64,000 nt of DNA, taken from positions 1 through 64,000 of the forward strand of contig NZ_WWCP01000017.1 in the NCBI RefSeq assembly GCF_009857505.1. Direction: 5' to 3'. Origin of the DNA: Duganella lactea. Its GTDB lineage: Bacteria > Pseudomonadota > Gammaproteobacteria > Burkholderiales > Burkholderiaceae_D. The notes below the pieces were generated by a model, which saw only the letters and a program-made list of their open reading frames with translations, made no database searches and was not told where the DNA came from. Within the stretch, counting starts at the first letter, position 1. Each line of letters starts with the position of its first letter. Of this stretch, positions 33,884 through 42,059 are shown one piece after another. The position numbers were made by a program, and so were the translations under genes.

Positions 33884-33913
33884 AATTCCGGTGTCAGGTC
33901 TGACACCGGAATT
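33884..33913. repeat. Short palindrome, type B (core of the long palindromes)
   Basis: Fourteen-base perfect arms (33884-33897 with 33900-33913) around gt. The centre is GGTGTCAGGTCTGACACC, the same end sequence that caps both arms of the long palindromes at 1-76 and 55752-55830. It lies 4 bases past the yaeQ stop codon and 86 bases before the Rpn start. Confidence 0.85.
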
Positions 33914-33917
33914 TGGG

Positions 33918-34460
33918 TTAGCGCTCGGCTTTGAGCACTTCGCGAGTGATTTCGACGGTGTCGGTGCCGTCGGTCAGCCAGATCTGGCCGTCCTGGATCG
34001 TGCATTGCAGCTGCATCGTGCGCTGCGCCATCTTGCTCAGCTGCTCGGTGGCGGTGGCGTCCAGATCCACCACGGTCAGGTTCTTGCAGCGCTCGACCTT
34101 GTTGGCCAGGCCTTTCCACCAGATGTGGCTGGTGGCGGCGTAGCTGTACACGTAGACGTGCTCGGAGCGGCCACATGCTTTCAGGATCACCTTCTCGTCC
34201 GGCTGGCCGACCTGGATCGACAGTTCGATCGCGCCCGTCAGGTCCTTGTGCCACAGGTCGGGCTCTTCCACGTCGAACAGGCCCTTGGTGAAGGTCAGCG
34301 CTTCGTTGGCGTGGATGGCGAAGGCCACCAGGCGCACCATCATGCGCTCGTCGGTTTCCGAGGGATGGCGCGCCAGCGTCAGTTGGTGCGTTTCGTAGTA
34401 GTTGCGGTCCATGTCCGCAATCGACAGTTCGGCTTTGTAAATTGTTGCTTTGAGGGCCAT
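33918..34460 (-). CDS. yaeQ: YaeQ family protein
   Basis: 180 residues. MALKATIYKAELSIADMDRNYYETH at the start, FDVEEPDLWHKDLTGAIELSIQVGQPDE, and HVYVYSYAATSHIWWKGLANKVERCKNL match the YaeQ family, which has a PD-(D/E)xK-like fold and no established biochemical function. The ATG at 34460 fits homologues; the longer frame to 34556 overlaps purU and is not used. It follows purU by 11 bases, probably in the same transcript. A repeat palindrome begins just past its stop. Confidence 0.93.
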   Translation of the reverse strand: MALKATIYKAELSIADMDRNYYETHQLTLARHPSETDERMMVRLVAFAIHANEALTFTKGLFDVEEPDLWHKDLTGAIELSIQVGQPDEKVILKACGRSEHVYVYSYAATSHIWWKGLANKVERCKNLTVVDLDATATEQLSKMAQRTMQLQCTIQDGQIWLTDGTDTVEITREVLKAER

Positions 34461-34471
34461 CTGAAAATCTC

Positions 34472-35341
34472 TTAATTGAATACCACGGTCTTCTGGCCGT
34501 TTTGCAGCACGCGGTGCTCGACGAACCATTTGACCGCGCGCGCCAGCACCACGCACTCGACGTCACGGCCAATCGCCGACAGCGTTTCGGCGTCCATCGC
34601 GTGATCGACGCGCTCGACATCCTGCTCGATGATCGGACCTTCATCCAGATCGCCGGTAACGAAGTGCGCGGTGGCGCCGATCAGCTTGACGCCGCGATGA
34701 TGCGCCTGCGCATACGGCTTGGCGCCCTTGAAACTCGGCAGGAAGGAGTGGTGGATATTGATCGCCTTGCCCTTCAGCGCCTCGCACAGGCCAGGCGACA
34801 GGATCTGCATGTAGCGGGCCAGCACCACCAGGTCGATCTTGTGATTGTTGACCAGCTCGATGATGCGGGCTTCCTGCGCCAGCTTCTCTTGCGCCGACGC
34901 GCCGGCGGCCAGCGGCAGGTAGTGGAACGGGACGTTGTAGCTGGCGGCCAACTGGTAGAAGTCCATGTGGTTCGACACGATGGCCGGAATCTCCACCGGC
35001 AGCAGCCCGCTCTTGTAGCGGAACAGCAGGTCGTTCAGGCAATGACCGATCTTCGACACCATCAGCATCACGCGCGGCTTATAGTGGGCGTCGCGCAGCT
35101 CCCAGTCCAGCTGCATGCCGGCCGCCAGCTGGCCGAAATCGGCGCGCAGCAATTCATCGCTGACCTGCTGGTCTTCGCGGGCGAAGTGCACGCGCATGAA
35201 GAACAGCCGCGATTCGCTGTCGCCAAACTGGGCCGAATCGATGATGTTGCAGCCGTGTTCAGCCAGGAAGCCCGATACGCGATGCACGATACCGCGCTGG
35301 TCGAGGCAAGACAGTGTCAGAATGTATTCGGGATTGCTCAT
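34472..35341 (-). CDS. purU: Formyltetrahydrofolate deformylase
   Basis: 289 residues from the ATG at 35341. It hydrolyses 10-formyl-THF to THF and formate, balancing one-carbon pools. An N-terminal ACT domain (ILTLSCLDQRGIVHRVSGFLAEHGCNIIDS) is followed by the formyltransferase fold: MVSKIGHCLNDLLFRYKSG, the catalytic HYLPLAAGASAQEK and INIHHSFLPSFKGAKPYAQAH with GATAHFVTGDLDEGPII. An in-frame extension to 35395 lacks conservation. Candidate promoter at 35400-35372. Confidence 0.96.
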   Translation of the reverse strand: MSNPEYILTLSCLDQRGIVHRVSGFLAEHGCNIIDSAQFGDSESRLFFMRVHFAREDQQVSDELLRADFGQLAAGMQLDWELRDAHYKPRVMLMVSKIGHCLNDLLFRYKSGLLPVEIPAIVSNHMDFYQLAASYNVPFHYLPLAAGASAQEKLAQEARIIELVNNHKIDLVVLARYMQILSPGLCEALKGKAINIHHSFLPSFKGAKPYAQAHHRGVKLIGATAHFVTGDLDEGPIIEQDVERVDHAMDAETLSAIGRDVECVVLARAVKWFVEHRVLQNGQKTVVFN

Positions 35342-35371
35342 AACTACCGTGGGGAGTGGACAAAGTCGTGT

Positions 35372-35400
35372 ATTGTCGCACGCCTTGACTTCCACGACAA
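35372..35400 (-). promoter_or_regulatory. Candidate purU promoter inside an inverted repeat
   Basis: Minus strand: TTGTCG (35400-35395), 17 bases, GACAAT (35377-35372). The -35 hexamer and the -10 region form an inverted repeat TTGTCG...CGACAA (35373-35378 with 35395-35400), so a dimeric regulator could cover both. Confidence 0.35.
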
Positions 35401-35484
35401 AAATAGCGCCGCCGCAGCCGTCCGCCGGCGCCGGATTTGCTTCGCCTATAATGAATTCCCCCCACCAATGAGAGGATGAAAACG

Positions 35485-36504
35485 ATGGAGACCAATCTGC
35501 AGTTTCGCCTGGCCGCGCGTCCGGTCGGCATGGTCAAGGACAGCGACTGGCAAGTCGTCGAGGAAGCGTTGCGCCCCTTGGCCGACGGCGAGATTCGCGT
35601 CAAAGTGCTGTACCTGTCGCTCGATCCGGCCATGCGCGGCTGGATGAATGAAGGCAAATCCTACATCCGCCCGGTCGCCATCGGCGAGGTGATGCGCGCT
35701 GGCGGCGTCGGCGTGGTGGTGGAGTCGAAGTCGCCCCGGTTCGCGCCCGGCGACCACGTCGCCGGCGGTACCGGCGTGCAGCGCTACTGGACCGGCGCGG
35801 CCGACGACAAGGCCGGCCATTTCCACACCATCGATCCGCAACTGGCGCCGCTGACCACCTATCTGAACACGCTGGGCATGCCGGGCATGACCGCCTACTT
35901 CGGCCTGCTCGAAGTCGGCCAGCCGAAGGCCGGCGAAACCGTCGTCGTATCGGGCGCGGCCGGCGCGGTGGGCCAGACCGTCGGCCAGGTCGCCAAACAG
36001 CTGGGCTGCCGTGTGGTCGGCATCGCCGGCGGCCAGGACAAGTGCGACTTCGTCGTCAACCAGTTGGGCTTCGACGCCTGCATTGACTACAAGAACGCGT
36101 CGGTCAAAGATGGCCTCAAGCAGCATTGTCCACAAGGCGTGGATGTCTACTTCGACAACGTCGGCGGCGAAATTCTCGATACCGTGCTCACCCGCATCAA
36201 CCTGAAGGCGCGCATCGTCATCTGCGGCGCCATCTCGCAGTACAACAACACCACGCCGGTCAAGGGGCCGTCGAACTATCTGGCGCTGCTGGTCAACCGC
36301 GCCCGCATGGAAGGCATCGTGGTCTTCGATTATGCCGACCGCTACCACCTCGGCGTCGCCGCGCTGGCCGGTTGGATGAAGGAAGGCAAGTTGAAAAGCA
36401 AGGAAGACGTGGTGCAGGGCCTGACCCAATTCCCGCAGGCGCTGAACATGCTGTTTGAAGGGAAGAACTTCGGCAAACTGGTGTTACAGGTGGCGACAGC
36501 ATAA
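35485..36504 (+). CDS. NADP-dependent oxidoreductase (CurA/leukotriene B4 dehydrogenase type MDR)
   Basis: 339 residues. Zinc-free medium-chain reductase: VLYLSLDPAMRGWMNEGKSY is the family signature, the nucleotide site is VVVSGAAGAVGQTVGQVAKQLG, and FDNVGGEILDTVL follows. Relatives reduce enones or curcumin with NADPH. Two ATGs are close together (35476, 35485); the AGAGG motif touches the first and is about 9 bases from the second, so the second is chosen. A TATAAT at 35447-35452 is the likely -10. Confidence 0.9.
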   Translation: METNLQFRLAARPVGMVKDSDWQVVEEALRPLADGEIRVKVLYLSLDPAMRGWMNEGKSYIRPVAIGEVMRAGGVGVVVESKSPRFAPGDHVAGGTGVQRYWTGAADDKAGHFHTIDPQLAPLTTYLNTLGMPGMTAYFGLLEVGQPKAGETVVVSGAAGAVGQTVGQVAKQLGCRVVGIAGGQDKCDFVVNQLGFDACIDYKNASVKDGLKQHCPQGVDVYFDNVGGEILDTVLTRINLKARIVICGAISQYNNTTPVKGPSNYLALLVNRARMEGIVVFDYADRYHLGVAALAGWMKEGKLKSKEDVVQGLTQFPQALNMLFEGKNFGKLVLQVATA

Positions 36505-36524
36505 TTCAGGGAACCTTCCGTTCG

Positions 36525-36561
36525 CCTCGGCGTCTATGCAAATACCGCCAACACGCCGAGG
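36525..36561 (+). promoter_or_regulatory. Hairpin that would sequester the phasin ribosome site
   Basis: CCTCGGCGT (36525-36533) pairs with ACGCCGAGG (36553-36561) across 19 bases. The right arm contains GAGG, the only Shine-Dalgarno-like sequence before the phasin ATG at 36569. In RNA the stem would hide it. Confidence 0.5.
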
Positions 36562-36568
36562 ACCCACC

Positions 36569-37015
36569 ATGTTCCCCCAATTTCCTTCCCCCGCCGTCCG
36601 TACCCACATCGAAACCCTGCTCGGCTTCTACGTCGACCTGTCGCAGCGCATGTTCGAAGCCGCGCAAAGCCTGACCGAACTGAATCTGCAGCTGGGGCGC
36701 GACCTGCTCGCCGAAACCGGTGCCAACACACAGCGCCTGCTATCGAGCAGGAACGCCTGCCAGCTGGGCGCGAACGTCGCCGCCCAACTGCGGCCGGGCG
36801 GCAGCCATGCGCTGCTCACCTACCAGCGCCGCGTGGCCGAGGTGCTCAGCCGCTGCCAGGCCAGCGTTTCGCAAAGCGCCGCCAAGCACATGCCGGCGGT
36901 GCGCCGCAGCGCCAACGCCATGGCCGAGGACATGGCGCACGAGGCCGCCGCCCACGGCGCGCACGCCGCCGAACAGCTGGCGCGCTTCCAGCCGGGCAGT
37001 CCGCTACACCATTAA
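36569..37015 (+). CDS. Phasin family protein
   Basis: 148 residues, almost entirely helical and amphipathic. FVD/LSQRMFEAAQSLTELNLQLGRDLLAET corresponds to the phasin_2 pattern, and the C-terminus is rich in Ala, His and Glu. Phasins coat polyhydroxyalkanoate granules; several small Ala-rich stress proteins look alike, so granule binding is not certain. The start is set by homologue-like MFPQFPSPA; the longer in-frame ORF from 36455 overlaps the upstream gene. Translation may be limited by the stem at 36525-36561. Confidence 0.78.
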   Translation: MFPQFPSPAVRTHIETLLGFYVDLSQRMFEAAQSLTELNLQLGRDLLAETGANTQRLLSSRNACQLGANVAAQLRPGGSHALLTYQRRVAEVLSRCQASVSQSAAKHMPAVRRSANAMAEDMAHEAAAHGAHAAEQLARFQPGSPLHH

Positions 37016-37103
37016 CTGGAACTTCCGTCAACCTTGCAACTCTAACCACACAGAACAGCAGGGTTACCCGCTGTTTTCTTTCAATATCCGACGGAGGTTC
37101 AAT

Positions 37104-37424
37104 ATGGCCAGCAATACCACGAACGACAAACCCAAAGGCACGGCCAAGCGCGGCTTTGCCGCCATGGACGAAGCCACCCAGCGCGCCATCGCCAGCAAGG
37201 GCGGTCAAGCCGCCCACCAGAAAGGCACGGCGCACGAGTTCGATTCTGAAGAAGCCCGCCGGGCCGGACAGAAAGGCGGCGAGGCGGTCAGCCGCGACCG
37301 CGAGCACATGGCCGCCATCGGCCGCAAGGGGGGCGAGAGCCGCCAGTCCGCCGCCCGCGCCGCCGCCGAGAAAGGACGTGGCGCCGGGTCCGAACAATCA
37401 ACCAAGGGAGGCAACCAGCAGTAG
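37104..37424 (+). CDS. KGG-repeat stress-induced protein
   Basis: 106 residues, very hydrophilic, with repeated R/K-GG motifs: RGFAAMD, ASKGGQAAHQKG, AGQKGGEAVSRD, IGRKGGES. These belong to the GsiB/YciG (KGG) family of hydrophilin-like general stress proteins. Ribosome site CGGAGG lies about 7 bases before the ATG. It lies downstream of the phasin gene on the same strand and converges with modE. Confidence 0.9.
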   Translation: MASNTTNDKPKGTAKRGFAAMDEATQRAIASKGGQAAHQKGTAHEFDSEEARRAGQKGGEAVSRDREHMAAIGRKGGESRQSAARAAAEKGRGAGSEQSTKGGNQQ

Positions 37425-37449
37425 GCCTGCCGCCGGGGCGTTTCGTGCT

Positions 37450-38247
37450 TCAGGCCGGCGTGCCGATGATGACGCTGGAAGCCTTGAAGATGGCGCTGGC
37501 CTCGGCGCCCACCGCCAAGGCCAGCGCCTCGCCGCTGTCCCTGGTGACGATGGCGGCGATGGTGCCGCCGCCGGGCAGTTCAATGCTGACTTCGGTGTTG
37601 ACCGCGCCCGGCTGCACACGGCTGACCTTGCCCGTCAGCCGGTTGCGCGCCGACAGCCTGGCGCCGCCCAGTTCGGTGGCGACGATAACCGACGAGGCCT
37701 TGATCAACGCAAACGCCTCCGCGCCCACCGCCAGCCCGAGGCTGTCACTGCTGTCGCGGGTGATGGTGGCGACGATCCGCTGACCGCCCACGATCTCCAG
37801 CACCACCTCGTCGTTGACGGCGCCACGCGTCAACGCGACCACCGTGCCGGTGAACTGATTGCGGGTGCTGGTTTTCATCTTCATCCTTTGTATCAGCAAA
37901 AAATCATCCGCCAGCGCATGCGACTGGCGGCTCAGGTGCGCGACAAACTCGCGGTGGGCGGCGTCGACCTTACGGAAGTTCTGCACCAGCTGCGCGCCGC
38001 GCGCGGTCAGCCGCGTGCCGCCACCGCCCTTGCCGCCCACCACGCGTTCCACCAGCGGCTCGCCGGCCAGATTGTTCATCGCCTCGATCGCGTCCCACGC
38101 GCCCTTGTAACTCATGCCGACCGCCTTGGCCGCCGCCGTGATCGATCCCGCCGACGCCACCGCCGCCAGCAAGGCCACACGGTCCGGTCCGCCCAGCTTC
38201 TGGCCGTCGATGGTCATCCAGACATTGCCTTCCAGTTCCATGCTCAT
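37450..38247 (-). CDS. modE: Molybdate-responsive regulator ModE
   Basis: 265 residues. N-terminal winged helix (VALLAAVASAGSITAAAKAVGMSYKGAWDAIEAMN) plus GGKGGGGTRLTARGAQLV, then two tandem Mop/TOBE domains (STRNQFTGTVVALTRGAVNDEVVLEI and SARNRLTGKVSRVQPGAVNTEVSIEL), each ending in an IKASSVI/FKASSVI stretch that binds molybdate. The start overlaps modC by four bases. It is the last gene of modA-modB-modC-modE, so the regulator is made with the transporter it represses. Confidence 0.96.
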   Translation of the reverse strand: MSMELEGNVWMTIDGQKLGGPDRVALLAAVASAGSITAAAKAVGMSYKGAWDAIEAMNNLAGEPLVERVVGGKGGGGTRLTARGAQLVQNFRKVDAAHREFVAHLSRQSHALADDFLLIQRMKMKTSTRNQFTGTVVALTRGAVNDEVVLEIVGGQRIVATITRDSSDSLGLAVGAEAFALIKASSVIVATELGGARLSARNRLTGKVSRVQPGAVNTEVSIELPGGGTIAAIVTRDSGEALALAVGAEASAIFKASSVIIGTPA

Positions 38248-38933
38248 GCCGCGTTTTCCTCCTCGCTGAAGATGCTGCCATGTTCCATGCGCAGCACATG
38301 GTCGCCGAAGGCGCGCACATCCTCTGGGTCGTGGGTGATCATCAGCATCGGGATGGCCAGGCGGCGCTGCACGGTATCCAGCTCGGCGCGCATGCGCTCG
38401 CGCAGCGCCGGATCGAGCGCGGCGAACGGTTCGTCCAGCAGCAGCGCCTGCGGCTGCGGCGCCAGCGCGCGCGCCAGCGCCACGCGCTGCCGCTGCCCGC
38501 CCGACAACTGATGCGGGTACTGGTCGGCCACCGGCGTCAGCTCGAACGCGTCCAGCCAGTGGCGGATCGCCGCGTGGTCCGCGCGCGCCAGCGGATTGCG
38601 CCAGCCATGCAGCAGGCCGAAGCCGATGTTCTGCCGCACATTCAAATGCGGAAACAGCGCGTAATCCTGGAACAGATACGCCACCTTGCGCTGCTGCGGC
38701 GGCAGGTTCACACCCGCCGCGCTGTCGAACAGGCAGCGTCCGGCCAGCTCGATGCGGCCGCTGTCGGGCGTCATCAGCCCGGCCACCGCCTTCATCATCT
38801 GGCTCTTGCCGGCGCCGGACGCGCCATACACCACCACGCGCTGGCTGGCCGATGCAAACCGCGCCTGCAACTGGAAGGTTCGGTCGCCGGCGCGCAGGTT
38901 TTTTTGGAGATCGACTGTAAATTGCATACTCAT
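38244..38933 (-). CDS. modC: Molybdate ABC transporter ATP-binding protein
   Basis: 229 residues. Walker A GASGAGKS, Q-loop LFQDYALFPHLNV, signature LSGGQRQRVALARAL, Walker B ALLLDEPFAALD, and H-loop MLMITHDPEDV. It is shorter than E. coli ModC (about 352) because the C-terminal TOBE/Mop domain is missing. Four-base overlaps with modB upstream and modE downstream indicate tight translational coupling. Confidence 0.95.
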   Translation of the reverse strand: MSMQFTVDLQKNLRAGDRTFQLQARFASASQRVVVYGASGAGKSQMMKAVAGLMTPDSGRIELAGRCLFDSAAGVNLPPQQRKVAYLFQDYALFPHLNVRQNIGFGLLHGWRNPLARADHAAIRHWLDAFELTPVADQYPHQLSGGQRQRVALARALAPQPQALLLDEPFAALDPALRERMRAELDTVQRRLAIPMLMITHDPEDVRAFGDHVLRMEHGSIFSEEENAA

Positions 38934-39616
38934 GCCAAAGGATGACGGTTAGGCGTCAGTTTGTTGGCGGCGACCAGCACGCCCACGCACACCAGCGACG
39001 TGATGATCACCAGCAGGTTGGCATGATCGTCCTGTCCCGCCTGCACGGCTTCGTAGACGGCGATCGACAGCGTTTGCGTCTTGCCGGGAATGCTGCCGGC
39101 CACCATCAGCGTTGCGCCGAACTCGCCCATCGAACGCGCGAAGGCCAGCAAGGTGCCGCCCAGCACGCCGCGCCAGGCCAGCGGCAAGGTCACGCGCAGG
39201 AACGTGCCGAACGCGGACACGCCCAACACCTGCGCCGCCTGTTCAAACTGGGTGTCGACGCTCTCGAACGCCGCCCGCGCGCCCTTCAGCACCAGCGGAA
39301 ACGCCACCACCGCCGCCGCGATCACCGCCGCCTGCCAGGTGAAAATCAGGTTGATGCCGAAGTGCTGCTGCAACCACGCGCCCACCACGCCGTTACGGCC
39401 GATCAGCACCAGCAGATAGTAACCCAGCACGGTCGGCGGCATCACCATCGGCAACGTCAGCAGCGCGTCCAGCAGCTCGCGGCCGGGGAAGCGCTTGCGC
39501 GCCAGCAGATAGCCCAGCGCCACGCCGACCACCAGATCGATCAGCGTGGCCAAAAAGGCGACCTTCAGCGACAGCCGCAGCGCCACCCAGGCCGGTTCGG
39601 CGAACAACCCGTCCAT
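38930..39616 (-). CDS. modB: Molybdate ABC transporter permease
   Basis: 228 residues with about five membrane helices. Cytoplasmic EAA-type loop near FEQAAQVLGVSAFGTFLRVTLPLAWRGVLGG, and the conserved ARSMGEFGATLMVAGSIPGKTQTLS typical of ModB. It starts immediately after the modA stop and overlaps modC by four bases. Confidence 0.96.
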   Translation of the reverse strand: MDGLFAEPAWVALRLSLKVAFLATLIDLVVGVALGYLLARKRFPGRELLDALLTLPMVMPPTVLGYYLLVLIGRNGVVGAWLQQHFGINLIFTWQAAVIAAAVVAFPLVLKGARAAFESVDTQFEQAAQVLGVSAFGTFLRVTLPLAWRGVLGGTLLAFARSMGEFGATLMVAGSIPGKTQTLSIAVYEAVQAGQDDHANLLVIITSLVCVGVLVAANKLTPNRHPLA

Positions 39617-40360
39617 TTACGGACGGCCGAAACCGTACTTGGCCAGAATCGCCTGGCCGGTGGACGACTGCACATAGTCGGCGAACTTGCGACCGGCGGC
39701 CGCTTGCGGTCCGGCGGCGATCACCGCGATCGGATACGTGACCGGCGTCGCGGTCGGCACCGTGGCCACCACGTTGACCTTGTCCTTGACGATGGCCGCA
39801 TCGGTGGCATACACGAAACCGGCATCGACCTCGCCACGCGCCACGTAGTCCAGACACTGGCGCACCGACGTGCCGAGTATCAGCTTGGGCTCGACCAGGT
39901 TCCACAGTTTGGCGTTCTCCAGCGCGGTCTTGGTGTAGCGGCCGACCGGCACACTGGCCGGATTGCCGATGGTGATCCGCGCCACGCCCGGCTGGGTCAC
40001 ATCGGCCAGCGACCGGACCGCCACCTTGCCGTGTTCGGGCACGATCAGCACCAGACTGTTGCTGGCGAAATTCTTGCGGCTGCCCGGCGTCAGAAGGTTC
40101 AGCTTGTCAGCCTTGTCCATCGCATCCTGGTCGGCGGAGGCGAACACATCGACCGGCGCGCCCTTGCTGATCTGCTGCACCAGCGGGTCGGAGGCGGCGA
40201 AGTTGAACAGCACCTTGTCACCGGCATGCGCCTTCTCGAAGGCGGCGCCGATTTCCTTGAAGGCATTGGTCAGGCTGGCGGCCGCCGAGACCGTGATGTC
40301 CGTTGCCGAGGCCGAAGCCGCACAGGCAGCCAGCACGACCGCCACACTTGCTTTCAACAT
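39617..40360 (-). CDS. modA: Molybdate-binding periplasmic protein
   Basis: 247 residues from the ATG at 40360, with signal peptide MLKASVAVVLAACAASASA. ModA features include ITVSAAASLTNAFKEIGAAFE, FNFAASDPLVQQISKGAPVDVFASADQDAMDKA, ITIGNPASVPVGRYT and GEVDAGFVYATDAAI. It binds molybdate or tungstate for ModBC. The chosen start has AAAGGAG six bases upstream; an ATG at 40366 touches that site and is unlikely. First gene of the operon. Confidence 0.96.
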   Translation of the reverse strand: MLKASVAVVLAACAASASATDITVSAAASLTNAFKEIGAAFEKAHAGDKVLFNFAASDPLVQQISKGAPVDVFASADQDAMDKADKLNLLTPGSRKNFASNSLVLIVPEHGKVAVRSLADVTQPGVARITIGNPASVPVGRYTKTALENAKLWNLVEPKLILGTSVRQCLDYVARGEVDAGFVYATDAAIVKDKVNVVATVPTATPVTYPIAVIAAGPQAAAGRKFADYVQSSTGQAILAKYGFGRP

Positions 40361-40394
40361 ACACACTCCTTTGAGATGAACCGCAATAAACTCA

Positions 40395-40405
40395 ATTATA
40401 TAGCG
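40395..40405 (-). promoter_or_regulatory. modA -10 box fused to a ModE-like half-site
   Basis: On the minus strand CGCTATATAAT (40405-40395) contains CGCTATATA, the half-site of the E. coli ModE operator, and TATAAT, a consensus -10 hexamer, overlapping. Molybdate-loaded ModE would block the promoter. The second half-site is degenerate. Confidence 0.55.
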
Positions 40406-40535
40406 CTAGAGCAATCTGGCCATTCTCCGGAAGAACTAGGCATTCCGGCGGGTGGATTACACAACCGTAATGATGAAATCTTGCTAATCGGGTCTACCCT
40501 GTGGCTACGTTCAATGACTCATCTTCGGGGACGCC

Positions 40536-40967
40536 ATGCACAAATTCCGGCTTTCGCTATGCGCGCTGCTGGCCACCGCCAGTGTCCATGCCGCCACCAG
40601 CGGCACGCCCCCGCTACCCCATGGCTGGCAAGCGCTGGCGGCACCGACGGTGTCGGGGAATTTCCAGCGCGAGGGACAGCGCGATGTCGCTGTGCTGGCC
40701 AAAAACGGCGCCACGTACGGCCTGCTCGTGATAGCGGCCGGCAACGGCGCGGTCAGCGTGGTCAAGACCTTCGGCGATATCCAGGCCAATCCCCCGCAAT
40801 GGTCGCTGGTCCGCCCAGGCAGCTATCAGCCGGTCTGCCATCACGGCGGCGCCTGCGCGCCGGTCGAGATCCATACCGACGCCATTAGCCTGTGCTTCGG
40901 CGAAGCGAGCTGCCAGATCGTCTATTTCAACGGCAAGGCCTTCAGCGCGCTGGCGATCACCGACTAG
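40536..40967 (+). CDS. Secreted protein of unknown function
   Basis: 143 residues with a signal peptide (MHKFRLSLCALLATASVHA). The mature part is a small beta-rich domain (ARTVSGNFQREGQRDVAVLAK-like strands) with four cysteines (CHHGGACA, LCFGEASCQ) suggesting two disulphides. No family recognised. It is divergent from modA, but nothing in the sequence links it to molybdenum. Confidence 0.7.
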   Translation: MHKFRLSLCALLATASVHAATSGTPPLPHGWQALAAPTVSGNFQREGQRDVAVLAKNGATYGLLVIAAGNGAVSVVKTFGDIQANPPQWSLVRPGSYQPVCHHGGACAPVEIHTDAISLCFGEASCQIVYFNGKAFSALAITD

Positions 40968-41016
40968 CTGCAGGTGCTGTGGTACAGTCTCGGCTCGCCA
41001 TTTTGATGCAGCCGTC

Positions 41017-41526
41017 ATGCCTTCCCTGAAGTACCTCAGCGCCTATTCCGAACAAACGCGGCAGCAAGTTTCGCAACTGATCGCCCAGAACAAGCTGGGC
41101 GAGGTACTACTCAAGCGCTACAGCACGCCGCACGAACTGCGCACCGACCGCGCGCTGTACCAGTACGTGCAGGATTTGAAATCCGAATATTTGCGCAATG
41201 CCGAACCGATCAACAAGGTCGAGTACGACAGCAAGATCCATGTGATCAATCACGCGCTGGGGCTGCACACGGCGATCTCGCGCGTGCAAGGCGGCAAACT
41301 GAAAGCCAAACACGAGATCCGCGTGGCCAGCATGTTCAAGGACGTGCCGCTGGAATTCCTGCGCATGATCGCGGTGCACGAGCTGGCGCACATCAAGGAA
41401 AAGCAGCACGACAAGGCGTTCTACAAGCTGTGCACCTATATGGAGCCCAACTACCACCAGTATGAATTTGACCTGCGCCTTTATCTGACGCAGCTGGAGA
41501 CCGAAGGCCGCAAGTTGTGGCGTTAA
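41017..41526 (+). CDS. YgjP-type (DUF45/WLM-like) metallopeptidase
   Basis: 169 residues. Zinc site HELAHIKEKQHDKAFY (H-E-x-x-H with a downstream His), in the context MIAVHELAHIKEK...YMEPNYHQYEFDLRLYL, characteristic of YgjP-like metal-dependent hydrolases. The N-terminal part is helical. Cellular substrates are unknown. The stop overlaps the convergent LOG-family gene by four bases. Confidence 0.88.
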   Translation: MPSLKYLSAYSEQTRQQVSQLIAQNKLGEVLLKRYSTPHELRTDRALYQYVQDLKSEYLRNAEPINKVEYDSKIHVINHALGLHTAISRVQGGKLKAKHEIRVASMFKDVPLEFLRMIAVHELAHIKEKQHDKAFYKLCTYMEPNYHQYEFDLRLYLTQLETEGRKLWR

Positions 41527-42059
41527 ATGAAGCGGCGCAGCAACGCTTCCGGTTCGCTTTCCACCATCATCAGTTCCGCGTGCTGCGGCCGCACCAGCCC
41601 TTGCTGCGTGGCGTGACGGATGAAGCCCACCAGGCTGTCGTAGTAGCCGTCGACGTTGAGCACGCCGATCGGCTTGCTGTGGATGCCAAGCTGGGCCCAG
41701 GTCAGCATCTCGAACAATTCCTCCAGCGTGCCCATGCCCCCCGGCATGGCGATGAAGCCGTCGGACAACTGCGCCATCATGGCTTTGCGCTCGTGCATGT
41801 CCTTGACGATGAACTGGCGCGTCAGGCCGGTGTGGCCGACTTCGCGCTCGACCAGCGCGCTCGGAATCACACCCGTCACTTCGCCGCCGAGGCGCAACAC
41901 CTCGTCGGCGATGATGCCCATCAGGCCGACATTACCGCCCCCATACACCAGCGCCAGGTTGCGTTCGACCAGCACCTTGGCCAGCACGCGCGCCTGTTCG
42001 GCGAAACGGGGCGAGACGCCGGCATTGGCGCCGCAGTACACACAAATCGACTTAACCAC
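41523..42059 (-). CDS. LOG family protein (TIGR00730-type phosphoribohydrolase)
   Basis: 178 residues. Rossmann-like fold with ICVYCGANAGVSPRFAEQA, YGGGNVGLMGIIADEVL and the signature PGGMGTLEELFEMLTW. Plant LOG and bacterial homologues cleave cytokinin riboside monophosphates or AMP to the free base. The start lies eight bases inside the end of the upstream gene, so they are co-transcribed. Confidence 0.93.
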   Translation of the reverse strand: MVKSICVYCGANAGVSPRFAEQARVLAKVLVERNLALVYGGGNVGLMGIIADEVLRLGGEVTGVIPSALVEREVGHTGLTRQFIVKDMHERKAMMAQLSDGFIAMPGGMGTLEELFEMLTWAQLGIHSKPIGVLNVDGYYDSLVGFIRHATQQGLVRPQHAELMMVESEPEALLRRFI

